Positions 1 to 8,404 of a DNA stretch of 64,000 nucleotides are shown in pieces; positions within the stretch are counted from its first letter, which is position 1, and each line of letters opens with the position of its first letter. The translations under genes were made by a program, and so were the position numbers. The notes under the pieces were generated by a model that saw nothing but the letters and a program-made list of their open reading frames with translations, searched no databases and was not told where the DNA came from. The DNA comes from Sediminibacterium sp. KACHI17 (GTDB lineage: Bacteria > Bacteroidota > Bacteroidia > Chitinophagales > Chitinophagaceae): the NCBI RefSeq assembly GCF_040362915.1, contig NZ_AP029612.1, positions 1,798,001-1,862,000 of the forward strand. The letters are read 5' to 3'.

Positions 1-1192
1 TACTAATGGGCCACCATAATAGGATCCACAGACTGTTCCATTGCCAGATAAAATAAAATCCAATAGTAAGGATCAATAATGCCGGCAGTGTTATCAAAAA
101 AGCTCTTTGCAGAATATATGAAGGATGTATCTGATATCCTTGCCCTGAATCCTGACGAGGGGGCGATACTTGATATGTATGTATGATCGATGTAACCTGC
201 TCCGGAGAAGTGATCGGTAATTCCAATCGCAGTTTTACCTTTTCCTCTTTTTGTCCGGCCACTTTGAGATGCAACAAACCCAACCCGATCAATCTGCGAA
301 CGAAATTACTTCGCCAACTCACCATTTGTATCTTATTGAAAGGGATCATTTTTTGTTTGACCTGCAACAGTCCCCAACGAATATGAAATCCTTTTCCATC
401 CTTTTTTACCGTATAATCATAGAACCGAAGAAATGTGCGAACAATAGAGATCAACATCGTAATGATAAGACTGATGATGACGAGCGAGGTAATAACTGTC
501 CAGGTGAATTGAACGGTATCACTATAAGAATCCAATTGTTGAAGTAGTGGTATCCTATTGATCAATGGCTTGATATCTTCATATTTTCCGATCACAAAAG
601 CCGCGATGATACCCATCGTTTCCAAATGATTGGCCGATAAGCTGAGTTTGAATAAACCACCGATACTCAATTTACTGACCAACTGATAATTATTTACAGC
701 AACAGTTGCTTCGCTTTTTCCGTCATCAACGGCTTGCTGCATGGCATTGAGCAGTATGTTTCTTAAGGCCGTTGCATCTTCTGCAGCTATCGCGTATATC
801 TTTAGTTCTGCTTCATCTGTTCCGGCAGTATCAATCAGTACTTTATAAGTGCCTGTTAAAGAGTGTAAGAGACCTTGTTCAAGATGTACTGCTTGTATAC
901 GTTCCAATGGGATGGTCACTTTCTTTTTAGTGAAAACACCTTTTCGGACCAATAATTGTCCCTGTTGAATACTGAACTTCATAAACCAATAGTCAAGTAA
1001 GGTTTTGATCAAGATATACAGCACAAGGCCTCCACCAATGATCAAAAACTTCATCCCGATATTTTCCTTCTTCCCAAAAAATATACCGATCGCAAAGGGC
1101 CATACTTGTCCGATGACCACACGAAAAATATAAAAGAACATGATGGCCACTGCAAATGGCGACTGTCTTTGAGGCTGATCAAATGTTTTCAT
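1..1192 (-). CDS. PH domain (DUF304/bPH2) membrane protein, YdbT-like, 3' end outside window
   Basis: The reading frame opens at 1192 with MKTFDQPQRQ and stays open for 397 codons to the window edge, so the C-terminus is missing. It has hydrophobic segments at about residues 13-35 and 45-62, then a bacterial PH repeat (about 65-150, containing TIPLERIQAVHLEQG). A second membrane pair lies near 200-265, and a second PH repeat (about 270-345) contains MIPFNKIQMVSWRSN. A third hydrophobic stretch begins at the edge. Alternating membrane pairs and bPH2 repeats are the architecture of YdbT-type proteins; their biochemical role is poorly known (a membrane-stress link in Bacillus is family knowledge). 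It overlaps the upstream gene by 14 bp, so the two are translated from one message. Confidence 0.85.
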   Translation of the reverse strand, partial: MKTFDQPQRQSPFAVAIMFFYIFRVVIGQVWPFAIGIFFGKKENIGMKFLIIGGGLVLYILIKTLLDYWFMKFSIQQGQLLVRKGVFTKKKVTIPLERIQAVHLEQGLLHSLTGTYKVLIDTAGTDEAELKIYAIAAEDATALRNILLNAMQQAVDDGKSEATVAVNNYQLVSKLSIGGLFKLSLSANHLETMGIIAAFVIGKYEDIKPLINRIPLLQQLDSYSDTVQFTWTVITSLVIISLIITMLISIVRTFLRFYDYTVKKDGKGFHIRWGLLQVKQKMIPFNKIQMVSWRSNFVRRLIGLGLLHLKVAGQKEEKVKLRLELPITSPEQVTSIIHTYQVSPPRQDSGQGYQIHPSYILQRAFLITLPALLILTIGFYFIWQWNSLWILLWWPIS

Positions 1193-1712
1193 GGGACTGC
1201 AGTGGTTGAATTTGTTGCATGATCAGATCCTTCAATCGCTCTGCTTCTTCCTGTGGTAAGCCATGTATAGTAATGTCTTTCCCTTCGGATGCGGCGGTAT
1301 ATAAACTAACAGAAGCCAAACCAAATTTTCTTTCGATCGGCCCAGAGTTTACCACACAATGTTGCATCCGATTGAAAGGAACCATATGTGTATGTTGGAA
1401 AAGCCAACCGGTACTATATAAAATGTCTCTTTCTCTTACTGCATACCTCTTTCTTAAAAAAGATCGGGTTCCTGATATCACTGTAATGGCGGTAACGATC
1501 AAATACAGACCAACTCCTAATGAGATCAATAGTACTGTCTGTAGCTTAGTGACAAATACAAAAAGTATTACAAGGCCCGCTAAAATAACCCCAAACGTGA
1601 TCAACCAAGTGATCCGTAACACTTTTAGATAGTCTGCATGGATAGGTTTAAATGGAACCGTCTGCACCTGTGGCAGTGATTCGTCTGCAATGGGCAAATT
1701 GGAGAATGACAT
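1179..1712 (-). CDS. PH domain (DUF304/bPH2) membrane protein, YdbS-like
   Basis: A 177-aa protein with two adjacent membrane helices (about residues 30-75) followed by one bPH2 repeat (about 80-165), with YAVRERDILYSTGWLFQHTH and the conserved MVPFNRMQHCVV. This is the usual size and layout of YdbS, which in many bacteria is encoded just before YdbT, as here. The start at 1712 follows directly behind a good promoter -7 box. The pair presumably forms a membrane complex; the substrate or ligand is unknown. Confidence 0.85.
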   Translation of the reverse strand: MSFSNLPIADESLPQVQTVPFKPIHADYLKVLRITWLITFGVILAGLVILFVFVTKLQTVLLISLGVGLYLIVTAITVISGTRSFLRKRYAVRERDILYSTGWLFQHTHMVPFNRMQHCVVNSGPIERKFGLASVSLYTAASEGKDITIHGLPQEEAERLKDLIMQQIQPLQSHENI

Positions 1713-1715
1713 ATA

Positions 1716-1746
1716 TGAAAATAGTTATTCAATGTATATGTCGCAA
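1716..1746 (-). promoter_or_regulatory. promoter of the PH-domain gene pair
   Basis: On the minus strand TTG (1746-1744) is followed after 20 nt by TATTTTCA (1723-1716), two mismatches from the Bacteroidota -7 consensus TAnnTTTG. The ATG at 1712 starts only 3 nt after the -7 box, so the transcript may be leaderless. Confidence 0.55.
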
Positions 1747-1793
1747 TTAAATTAGAATATTACTAGGCCCCCAATCATAGCAAGAGCGAATGA

Positions 1794-2927
1794 CTATATT
1801 CTTTCAGCTGCCCTCAACCATCTTTCGGGAATATCATTATTGGAAGCTGTGAGATAGTCTCGATAACTACAAGCTACATATTTGCCATCATGCAATTGCA
1901 TCCACCAACGACCCGTTCTTTTACTCTGTAAGAAAACTGTTTCGACTTCCGCAAAGGCCAGGGTGAACTCATTGAAGGAGTTTCGGTCTTCCATAGATGC
2001 TTCTTGTTTCCCTTTTTGAATACCATCCATGGTATACCAGATCAAATGAGAGATCTGTTTAGCAGTCATTTGATGAACATCTTGTGATGGAATGTATCCA
2101 TATATACCAATGGTTCTGCAGGTATGACTCATACCTGCATATTGCATCAGTGTACAGGCTTCCTCACCATTGAAGCCATTGGGTGTAATATGATTAGCCG
2201 GAGCATGTGCATGCTGAATGGCCGCAATATCAAAACTAAAAAGATCGCTGTTTCTGATGGCAGGTTCCATCTCGGAAATATCTTCTTTGACTTTACCAAC
2301 CCGATAACAATCAAAACGAAGTTTATCTATCGTCTCCAGCATCTGCGGATGCATGAAATAACTCTGAAACCCGATATGATTATAGTGTCTTAAGTAATTG
2401 GGCATACCTGTGAACAGATCGACCAGAAAATTATCTGCCGGCGTCATACTCTCCATATCCATATCAATCCTTGCATCTACACAGGCAGCATCAATGATGG
2501 TTCCGTTGGCAGTTTGAGCCTGATACTGAGCCGTTGTGATATCATGTGAGCCGCCCAAGATCAGTACTTTCTTTCCTAAAGCCAATAACTCTTGTAATAC
2601 TACACGAAGTGCTGCATAGCTGTCTTGCAGTGTTGCCCCGCATTTTACATTACCCAGATCTGCTACATTCACTGCTGTATGCCAGTGATACAATCGATAG
2701 AATTCACTCCGAATTGCATCCGGACTATCTGTATGTGTGAATTGGATTCCGGCACCGCGCATTTCACCACAGCCAACGATCACCAGATCAGCGATTTCAA
2801 TATCCGGAAAACTTTCATCGAATACTGCTATATGCTTCCCGAGTTGTGTGTCTTTGAACCCTTCGTCATTGGAAATTTGTGCGATATTAACGGGCTCTAA
2901 AAAATCTATGATCGTATCTAGCGACAT
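1794..2927 (-). CDS. arginase/formimidoylglutamase-fold protein with degenerate metal site
   Basis: The 377-aa protein has the ureohydrolase (arginase, agmatinase, formimidoylglutamase) fold. GGSHD lies at 125-129, VDARIDMD at 150-157, and SFDIAAI at 231-237, followed by HAPANHITPNGFNGEEA where arginases have DPxxAPGTGTPxxGG. Active enzymes bind two Mn ions through six ligands. Here H128, D151, D155 and D233 are present, but the DAHxD histidine is R153 and the second Asp of SxDxD is A235. The usual annotation is formimidoylglutamase. The lost ligands make classical di-manganese hydrolysis doubtful, and it may be a pseudoenzyme or use another chemistry. No histidine-utilisation gene is adjacent. 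Confidence 0.8.
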   Translation of the reverse strand: MSLDTIIDFLEPVNIAQISNDEGFKDTQLGKHIAVFDESFPDIEIADLVIVGCGEMRGAGIQFTHTDSPDAIRSEFYRLYHWHTAVNVADLGNVKCGATLQDSYAALRVVLQELLALGKKVLILGGSHDITTAQYQAQTANGTIIDAACVDARIDMDMESMTPADNFLVDLFTGMPNYLRHYNHIGFQSYFMHPQMLETIDKLRFDCYRVGKVKEDISEMEPAIRNSDLFSFDIAAIQHAHAPANHITPNGFNGEEACTLMQYAGMSHTCRTIGIYGYIPSQDVHQMTAKQISHLIWYTMDGIQKGKQEASMEDRNSFNEFTLAFAEVETVFLQSKRTGRWWMQLHDGKYVACSYRDYLTASNNDIPERWLRAAERI

Positions 2928-3024
2928 GCGTTATTTTTTCAGAGAGATAACGCCAGATTCCATTGAAAATTGTGCAGAAAGATGAAAAGATATTCCTGAA
3001 AAACGAAAGCAAAAGAGCCGGTAT

Positions 3025-3726
3025 TTAATCCATGTATTTGTATCCTACGCCTCTCACCGAATGAAAATAGCGGGGATGTCTACTATCTTCTTCAAAATAC
3101 TTTCGAAAGCTAAGAATGAAATTATCGATCGTGCGGGTAGTAGGATAAACATTATAACCCCAAACCACTTGCAAGATCTTTTCCCTGGTAACTACATCAC
3201 CCTTATTCTCGATCAGCAATTTCAACAGCATGGCTTCTTTCTTACTCAACTCAATATGCTGTCCGTTCCAGGTAATAGCATCTTGTGCCTTGAAATCTAC
3301 TTTGTTATTACCAAACTCATAGGTATCACCTACGGTTTCTTTTTCCTGTAATTTTTTATTCTTGTTAATGAGCTTTTCCACTCTCAACAATAACTCTTCG
3401 AGGTTGAATGGTTTTGTGAGATAATCATCTGCTCCTTTCTTCAAACCTAATACTCGATCACTTCCGGCATTTTTTGCACTAAGCATCAGGATAGGCACTT
3501 CATTATTGTTGACACGAATACTTTCAGTAACTGCAATACCATCTACTTCAGGTAACATGATATCCATGATGATCAGGTCAAAGTATTCATTGGCCACTTT
3601 TTTCAAAGCCTCTGTTCCATTGAATGCAGAACTCACTTCATAACCTTCCATCTCTAAGTTCAACTTGAGCGTTTCATGAAGGTTCTCTTCATCTTCTACC
3701 AGTAATATTGTTGATTTTGATGCCAT
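3025..3726 (-). CDS. OmpR-family response regulator (RprY-like)
   Basis: The 233-aa protein has an N-terminal receiver domain (about 5-120) with acidic E11/D12, phospho-acceptor D55 in MDIMLP, S83 and K105. A winged-helix OmpR/PhoB DNA-binding domain follows (about 135-232; ends in RYFHSVRGVGYKYMD). It overlaps the kinase gene upstream by 1 bp, so the two are a cognate pair translated together. The layout resembles Bacteroides RprX/RprY; the regulated genes are not evident here. Confidence 0.93.
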   Translation of the reverse strand: MASKSTILLVEDEENLHETLKLNLEMEGYEVSSAFNGTEALKKVANEYFDLIIMDIMLPEVDGIAVTESIRVNNNEVPILMLSAKNAGSDRVLGLKKGADDYLTKPFNLEELLLRVEKLINKNKKLQEKETVGDTYEFGNNKVDFKAQDAITWNGQHIELSKKEAMLLKLLIENKGDVVTREKILQVVWGYNVYPTTRTIDNFILSFRKYFEEDSRHPRYFHSVRGVGYKYMD

Positions 3727-4703
3727 TATGCCTGTTGTAAGGTTACCACAAAATTACTTCCCTGCGGTTGATTATCTGTCACAGAAATGTAGCCATTATG
3801 ACTTTTAACGATTCGGCTGCACAAATAGAGTCCTAATCCGGTTCCTTTAGTGGTACGGGTATTTTCATTCCCAACGCGATAGAACTTATCAAATACTTTC
3901 TTTTTTTCATCATCCGGAATCCCCACCCCTTGATCTGCCACACTCAGCAATAACTGATCTTTTTCAGCATACAAAGTGATGGCGATGGGTGATTCTTTAG
4001 GGGAATATTTTAATGCATTCTCCAGCAGATTATTGAGCAACATCTGCAACAGTAAAGTTTCTCCTTGAATATATAAGCCTTCAGTAATGGACTCTTTTAC
4101 TTCTTTTTGTGGGAACCGTGTTTTAAAATCATCAATACAACCTTCTACCAGATCCGAAAAATTAATCTCTTCTTTATTGGATGTATACGCTCCTGCATCT
4201 AATTGCGCTGCCAACAAAATATTATTACAAAGTATATTCAGCCGATTGGCTTCTTGTATGGTATTACTGATGAGTTTCTGTTGTTTATCTTCTTCCAGTT
4301 TTCTTTTCTGAAGTGTTTCAAGATTCAAACGGGTAATAGCGATCGGTGTTTTAAGCTCATGTGTTACCGCCATCATGAAATTCTGCTGTTGCTGTGACAG
4401 TCTTAATTGTCTTCGCGTAGCCCTAAAAACAAATACTGCCCCCACCATTATCAATGCAAGGAATGTAACTCCTTCACCAATATATTGAGCGGTCTTTCTT
4501 TTTTTCGCTTCTTCAATGGCTGTCACCTTATCAACATAAGCTGGATCATCTTTGATAAGTTCCGATAAACGGATCTGAGTGATACTGGTATTTTGTCGCT
4601 CCAATGCAATAAACCACCAGATCAACGCAGCCACCATATAACTGAGCAATACCCAATAAACAATGGTAACAACGGTCAATCCTTTGGTCTTGCTGAGCAT
4701 CAT
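3726..4703 (-). CDS. membrane sensor histidine kinase (RprX-like)
   Basis: The 325-aa kinase has two membrane helices (about 10-33 and 74-95) enclosing a short 40-residue periplasmic loop. A HisKA dimerisation domain follows with the phosphorylated H115 in VTHELKTP. The HATPase domain carries the N box (NNLLENALKYSP), G1 (DQGVGIPDD) and G2 (GTGLGLYL). The small extracytoplasmic loop argues for sensing within the membrane or through a partner. It overlaps gldH by 4 bp and the response regulator by 1 bp, so the three genes form one operon. Confidence 0.92.
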   Translation of the reverse strand: MMLSKTKGLTVVTIVYWVLLSYMVAALIWWFIALERQNTSITQIRLSELIKDDPAYVDKVTAIEEAKKRKTAQYIGEGVTFLALIMVGAVFVFRATRRQLRLSQQQQNFMMAVTHELKTPIAITRLNLETLQKRKLEEDKQQKLISNTIQEANRLNILCNNILLAAQLDAGAYTSNKEEINFSDLVEGCIDDFKTRFPQKEVKESITEGLYIQGETLLLQMLLNNLLENALKYSPKESPIAITLYAEKDQLLLSVADQGVGIPDDEKKKVFDKFYRVGNENTRTTKGTGLGLYLCSRIVKSHNGYISVTDNQPQGSNFVVTLQQA

Positions 4704-5167
4704 GGTTTTACTTTTTCAACCCTGATACCTGCGCTCAATACATATGCCAGCGGATCTTCACGCATGGCCTGCTTTAACTTGAACGTATATAATCCTTTCT
4801 TGAGTGAAATGGGCTCACGGGTAATGCGGGCCCGGCGGTCATAAATATCATCCATACCTGTTCCCAACCAACCTTTGGTATTATCAGCCAATACAATATT
4901 CAACAATTGGGTTTTGGGAGTGTCATTGGGTGATTGGGTAATGACATTCACCCAAATATTATTGTATCGATAGGCATCGGTATGTCTGAGTACCACATAA
5001 ATATTATACAAAGCAGTGGTATCCTTGATATCAAAGGATGCGGTTGGTTCTACAGCTGTTGACCATTCTTGTTGTGGGAATCTTTCTGTACGCTCAAAAA
5101 AATCTACCTGTCCACAAGCGCATAAAAGAATGGTACAAATACTAAGTATGGAAATGATTTTCTTCAC
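4700..5167 (-). CDS. gldH: gliding motility lipoprotein GldH
   Basis: A 155-aa lipoprotein with a signal peptide and lipobox ending in LLCAC (Cys about 18). It contains the characteristic GldH core ALYNIYVVLRHTDAYRYNNI. GldH is a periplasm-facing lipoprotein needed for gliding in Flavobacterium, but it is conserved across Bacteroidota including non-gliders. The start is GTG at 5167, which gives a correct signal peptide; no ATG fits. It is the first gene of an operon with the two-component system, an arrangement that could link envelope state to signalling (inference). Confidence 0.9.
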   Translation of the reverse strand: MKKIISILSICTILLCACGQVDFFERTERFPQQEWSTAVEPTASFDIKDTTALYNIYVVLRHTDAYRYNNIWVNVITQSPNDTPKTQLLNIVLADNTKGWLGTGMDDIYDRRARITREPISLKKGLYTFKLKQAMREDPLAYVLSAGIRVEKVKP

Positions 5168-5171
5168 GTTG

Positions 5172-5204
5172 CAAAATTAATGACTACTCGGCTTCTGCTG
5201 ACAA
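5172..5204 (-). promoter_or_regulatory. promoter of gldH operon
   Basis: On the minus strand TTG (5204-5202) is followed after 22 nt by TAATTTTG (5179-5172), a perfect TAnnTTTG. The GTG start of gldH is 4 nt downstream, implying an extremely short or absent 5' leader. Confidence 0.6.
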
Positions 5205-5211
5205 AAGGATA

Positions 5212-6087
5212 TCATAAAACATTCAGGATCTGCTCTTTGGCTTTCTCCAACTCATCTTTCATCAATATCACACATTGCTGGATCTGGGAATCATAGGCTT
5301 TAGAACCCATGGTATTGATCTCCCGGCCGAACTCTTGAAGTATAAAAGATAATTTTTTCCCTTTACTGGTCTCTTTCTCTGCCAGGATCGAACGGAAATA
5401 ATCGCAATGATTTTTCAATCGAACCTGTTCTTCACTGATATCGATCTTTTCAATATAGTAGATCAGCTCTTGCTCCATTCTGTTCGGATCATAGTTTTCT
5501 TTCCCTACGTTTTCTTCCAACACTTTGATGATCCCTTCTTTGATCTTTCCTCTTCTTAAAGGTTCGAGGGTAGTGATCATTAACTGATGTGCTTCAATAT
5601 TGGCGAGTCGTTGATTGAGATCTGCTTCCAATGATCGTCCTTCATCTTTTCGGTGTTCATTCAGTTGTAAGATCGCCTCTTTTAATACCTTTTCAAATGA
5701 CTTCCACTCATCATCAGTGATCATTTCTGTGGAAGGGGTAATTACATCCGGGAGTTTAAGGATGGTACTGAGGATATCTCCTTTTTGCAATTGTAATTCA
5801 TCCGCCAACTCTGCTACGGGTTGGTAATACGCTTTTGCCAATTCTTTATTGATGCTTACCGGTTTACTGGCTCCATTTTGTTTGATGGTAATGCTACACT
5901 CCACACTTCCGCGCTGTAGGCCTTCATTCAAAATATTTCTGATCTCAAACTCAAAGGGCTTGAGTAAAGAAGGAATGGTTAAACGAAGATCAAACTGTTT
6001 ACCATTGAGTGATCGAACTTCTACCAGATACGTTTTATCTGCCAGTGTTTGTTCCGCCCTTCCATAACCGGTCATTGAATATAACAT
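5212..6087 (-). CDS. yicC: YicC/YloC-family endoribonuclease
   Basis: A 291-aa protein of normal family length that opens with the signature MLYSMTGYGRAE. Its C-terminal DUF1732 region contains the family-typical RLKNHCDYFRSIL and FILQEFGREINTMGSKA. E. coli YicC is an endoribonuclease that affects sRNA stability (family knowledge). The usual gmk neighbour is not found here. It is separated from gldH by 44 bp that hold the gldH promoter. Confidence 0.93.
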   Translation of the reverse strand: MLYSMTGYGRAEQTLADKTYLVEVRSLNGKQFDLRLTIPSLLKPFEFEIRNILNEGLQRGSVECSITIKQNGASKPVSINKELAKAYYQPVAELADELQLQKGDILSTILKLPDVITPSTEMITDDEWKSFEKVLKEAILQLNEHRKDEGRSLEADLNQRLANIEAHQLMITTLEPLRRGKIKEGIIKVLEENVGKENYDPNRMEQELIYYIEKIDISEEQVRLKNHCDYFRSILAEKETSKGKKLSFILQEFGREINTMGSKAYDSQIQQCVILMKDELEKAKEQILNVL

Positions 6088-6168
6088 AGCTATTCCGTTA
6101 GCTAGTAAAAGTACTTGAAATGATCGAAACCTGAGCAGTGAAAAGACTTACAGAAGTGAATGCAACGA

Positions 6169-7275
6169 CTATTGCCTGTTTAAATGAACATGAAATAAAT
6201 AATTACCGGGTATAGAAAGGTCTAATTCTATTGTATAGTTACCGGATTTATTGATCCTGATCCCGTCACTATCATAATCAGGAACATGATCGATCCCCGG
6301 CCATTGATTTCCAAATACGATCTCATTCCCATTATTAGCCCTGAACTTAAATTCACCCTCAATTAGATTCACATTCACACGCCAGATACATTCATTGGAA
6401 GGATCTGGCGACATTTCTAGATCTTGGGGTAATTGCCCGCCAAGTGCACTTCCCGATAAGCCCCAGCTTTTGATCTTTGTATAAGACCATGTATTGGTAT
6501 TGGTGCTGGCCCTGAGCAGGTAAAATCCTTTCCCACCAAAAATGGATAGTGGAGTTCCTTTGAAACCAAATTTATTACCACCGATATACCCAAAAGTAAA
6601 ATCACTCCATTGCGTACCTCTAATAAATAAGAACTGCGGATACTCTATCGGGAAATATACATAGCCCTCGTATTCCTTTTCAGCTGGTTTGGATACCAAT
6701 CTGGGTGCCAGCAAGGGATTCCAGGATTGATAGTTACCCGGTATGGTCATAAAATCAGGAGACTCATATTGAATGATGTGGCGATAGGTTGAAACCTGAA
6801 GTAATATCGGATCAGAGTAATACACTTCTTCACCATTTAAGCTTTTAATATTGTTATATGCTACCTGACGCATGTATTTGATCCTTGCAATAACATCTCC
6901 TGCATCTCCCGGCTCAATGATCTTTTGCATGAGCTGATTAAATTCCTCTACCGTAAAACCTGCTGCCAAACTACTACCCAATGCGATCTCAACCGGATTG
7001 GCAAACTGATCTTCTTTTAATGAGAACTCAAGTAAATAATAAATGGCATCTGCAGGTGTTTGACTTAAATATCCCCAATCAAACCGCACTGCTGTCATTT
7101 TAGCGTTGGATTGATACAAAACAATTTTTGAAGAGGATGCTCTTAATGATAATTGAGGCAAATGCTCATGAGATACTGTAGCAGCAAAATCTATTTGCTT
7201 TTTGCAATAAAAAAATGGTATTACGAATAAACAGGAAAAGAATAAAAATTTGTGTGGTAATTTTCTCATGGCCAT
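6169..7275 (-). CDS. SusE/SusF-like outer-membrane lipoprotein
   Basis: A 368-aa protein with a signal peptide and candidate lipobox (FFYC near residue 24). An N-terminal SusE-type Ig-like region (about 45-165) contains DWGYLSQTPADAIYYLLEFS. The C-terminal half holds beta-sandwich carbohydrate-binding-like repeats (TNTWSYTKIKSWGLSGSAL; CIWRVNVNLIEGEFKFRANN). SusE proteins bind glycans at the cell surface beside SusC/SusD, but no susC/susD is in the window, so this is an orphan member. Start at 7275 or at the Met two codons on. A promoter with dyad half-sites lies upstream. Confidence 0.75.
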   Translation of the reverse strand: MAMRKLPHKFLFFSCLFVIPFFYCKKQIDFAATVSHEHLPQLSLRASSSKIVLYQSNAKMTAVRFDWGYLSQTPADAIYYLLEFSLKEDQFANPVEIALGSSLAAGFTVEEFNQLMQKIIEPGDAGDVIARIKYMRQVAYNNIKSLNGEEVYYSDPILLQVSTYRHIIQYESPDFMTIPGNYQSWNPLLAPRLVSKPAEKEYEGYVYFPIEYPQFLFIRGTQWSDFTFGYIGGNKFGFKGTPLSIFGGKGFYLLRASTNTNTWSYTKIKSWGLSGSALGGQLPQDLEMSPDPSNECIWRVNVNLIEGEFKFRANNGNEIVFGNQWPGIDHVPDYDSDGIRINKSGNYTIELDLSIPGNYLFHVHLNRQ

Positions 7276-7405
7276 CCAATTTTGCGAACATGCTGTTTAA
7301 AATGCTGTTCATATGCATATTGGATTTTAAGTCACAAAACTTAAACAATGAATAGGGGGAATTGTTCACGACAAAATTACTTAGAGGGAAAGTATAAGCG
7401 TTTCA

Positions 7406-7436
7406 CAAATGTAGTTTTATTATCGTAGCTGTACAA
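7406..7436 (-). promoter_or_regulatory. promoter of the SusE-like gene
   Basis: On the minus strand TTG (7436-7434) is followed after 20 nt by TACATTTG (7413-7406), a perfect match to TAnnTTTG. The predicted leader is about 125 nt. The plus-strand hexamer TGTAGT at 7410-7415 overlaps the -7 box and recurs in the dyad at 7446-7463. Confidence 0.65.
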
Positions 7437-7445
7437 CTTCAGACA

Positions 7446-7463
7446 TGTAGTGTTTAAACTACA
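7446..7463. promoter_or_regulatory. candidate operator dyad TGTAGT-N6-ACTACA
   Basis: A perfect 6-bp inverted repeat with a 6-bp spacer sits just upstream of the -33 box of the SusE-like promoter. A third TGTAGT half-site lies in the -7 box at 7410. The adjacent NUDIX-type regulator is the obvious candidate ligand (inference). Confidence 0.45.
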
Positions 7464-7494
7464 CAAAAAATATAAAGCGGCAATTATGTAAATA

Positions 7495-7516
7495 TTTCGT
7501 CATTGTATTGACGAAA
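7495..7516 (-). terminator. likely terminator of the NUDIX regulator gene
   Basis: Perfect 8-bp stem TTTCGTCA / TGACGAAA with a 6-nt loop, 13 bp past the stop codon at 7529. An AT-rich tract follows on the minus strand. Confidence 0.5.
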
Positions 7517-7528
7517 AAATATAATTAT

Positions 7529-8266
7529 CTAAAAATCAATCCCTACCCACTTGCGTTTGCTCTTTGTATACTTTTCGAAATTGAATTTATAGAGTTTACC
7601 GGGGCGATGCGGAACATCCTGCTCTATTTCATTGATATCGATCAGAAGATCCATTGAAGCGAATTTCTTTCTGAAATTTCTTCTATCTAAGCTCACTCCT
7701 AAAATAGCTTCATATAAATTCTGTAATTCACGTAGAGAAAATTTTTCTGGCAAAAGATTGAATCCCAAAGGATGTTCTTGAATTCTTTTTTGTAACCACT
7801 TATGACAAACGTCAACAATATCTTTATGATCAAATGCCATGTTCTTAATACTATTTACACTATACCAATCCAGATCATTGTCATGAATGATTAACTCATG
7901 ATGATTGATATTCAATAATGAACAATATGCGATGGTGATCACTCGGCCACCCGGGTGTCTGTCCGGATTACCAAAAACCTTTACCTGTTCCAAAAAAACA
8001 TCATGCATACCTGTTCTCTGCTTCAAAACACGATATGCTGCTGCATCGAGATCCTCATTTTTCTGAACAATATCACCCAATAAAGAATATTGACCTTTAT
8101 ATACTTCAAGGTCACTCTTGATCAGTAAAACTTTCAATTTGTTCTCTTCAAAACCAAAGATTACACAGTCAACTGTAATGGCAGCAGAAGGATATGATTG
8201 CACCAGTTTTACAGCATCTTTTATCTGGTGAGGGGCATGAGCAATTTTTCCGGAATGTTTCTTCAT
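7529..8266 (-). CDS. NUDIX-domain transcriptional regulator (NrtR/AraR type)
   Basis: A 245-aa protein with an N-terminal NUDIX fold (about 20-150) and a C-terminal winged-helix domain (about 165-230, FSLRELQNLYEAILGVSLDRRNFRKKF). The NUDIX box reads GDIVQKNEDLDAAAYRVLKQRTGM, so the catalytic REUxEE glutamates are gone. Such degenerate NUDIX domains act as ligand sensors in NrtR and AraR regulators, the latter controlling sugar genes in Bacteroidetes. The ATG at 8266 was chosen because the longer frame would need a TTG. It lies beside the SusE-like gene, so control of glycan uptake is plausible. Confidence 0.82.
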   Translation of the reverse strand: MKKHSGKIAHAPHQIKDAVKLVQSYPSAAITVDCVIFGFEENKLKVLLIKSDLEVYKGQYSLLGDIVQKNEDLDAAAYRVLKQRTGMHDVFLEQVKVFGNPDRHPGGRVITIAYCSLLNINHHELIIHDNDLDWYSVNSIKNMAFDHKDIVDVCHKWLQKRIQEHPLGFNLLPEKFSLRELQNLYEAILGVSLDRRNFRKKFASMDLLIDINEIEQDVPHRPGKLYKFNFEKYTKSKRKWVGIDF

Positions 8267-8404
8267 CGGGGGTATCCGTTTTTTAAGCAATCTTTCAGTC
8301 TCAGGGTGCAGCAAGATACAAAGATTCGTCTTAGCCTGTATCTTGCCACTTGGATGTTTTCCTTAAATCAATTAGCAACTAACTTTATCTTGTAAATCAC
8401 ATAT

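Noticed and set aside
183..547. Plus-strand reading frames opposite the YdbT-like gene
   Set aside because: Overlap a clearly coding minus-strand gene and have no recognisable features.
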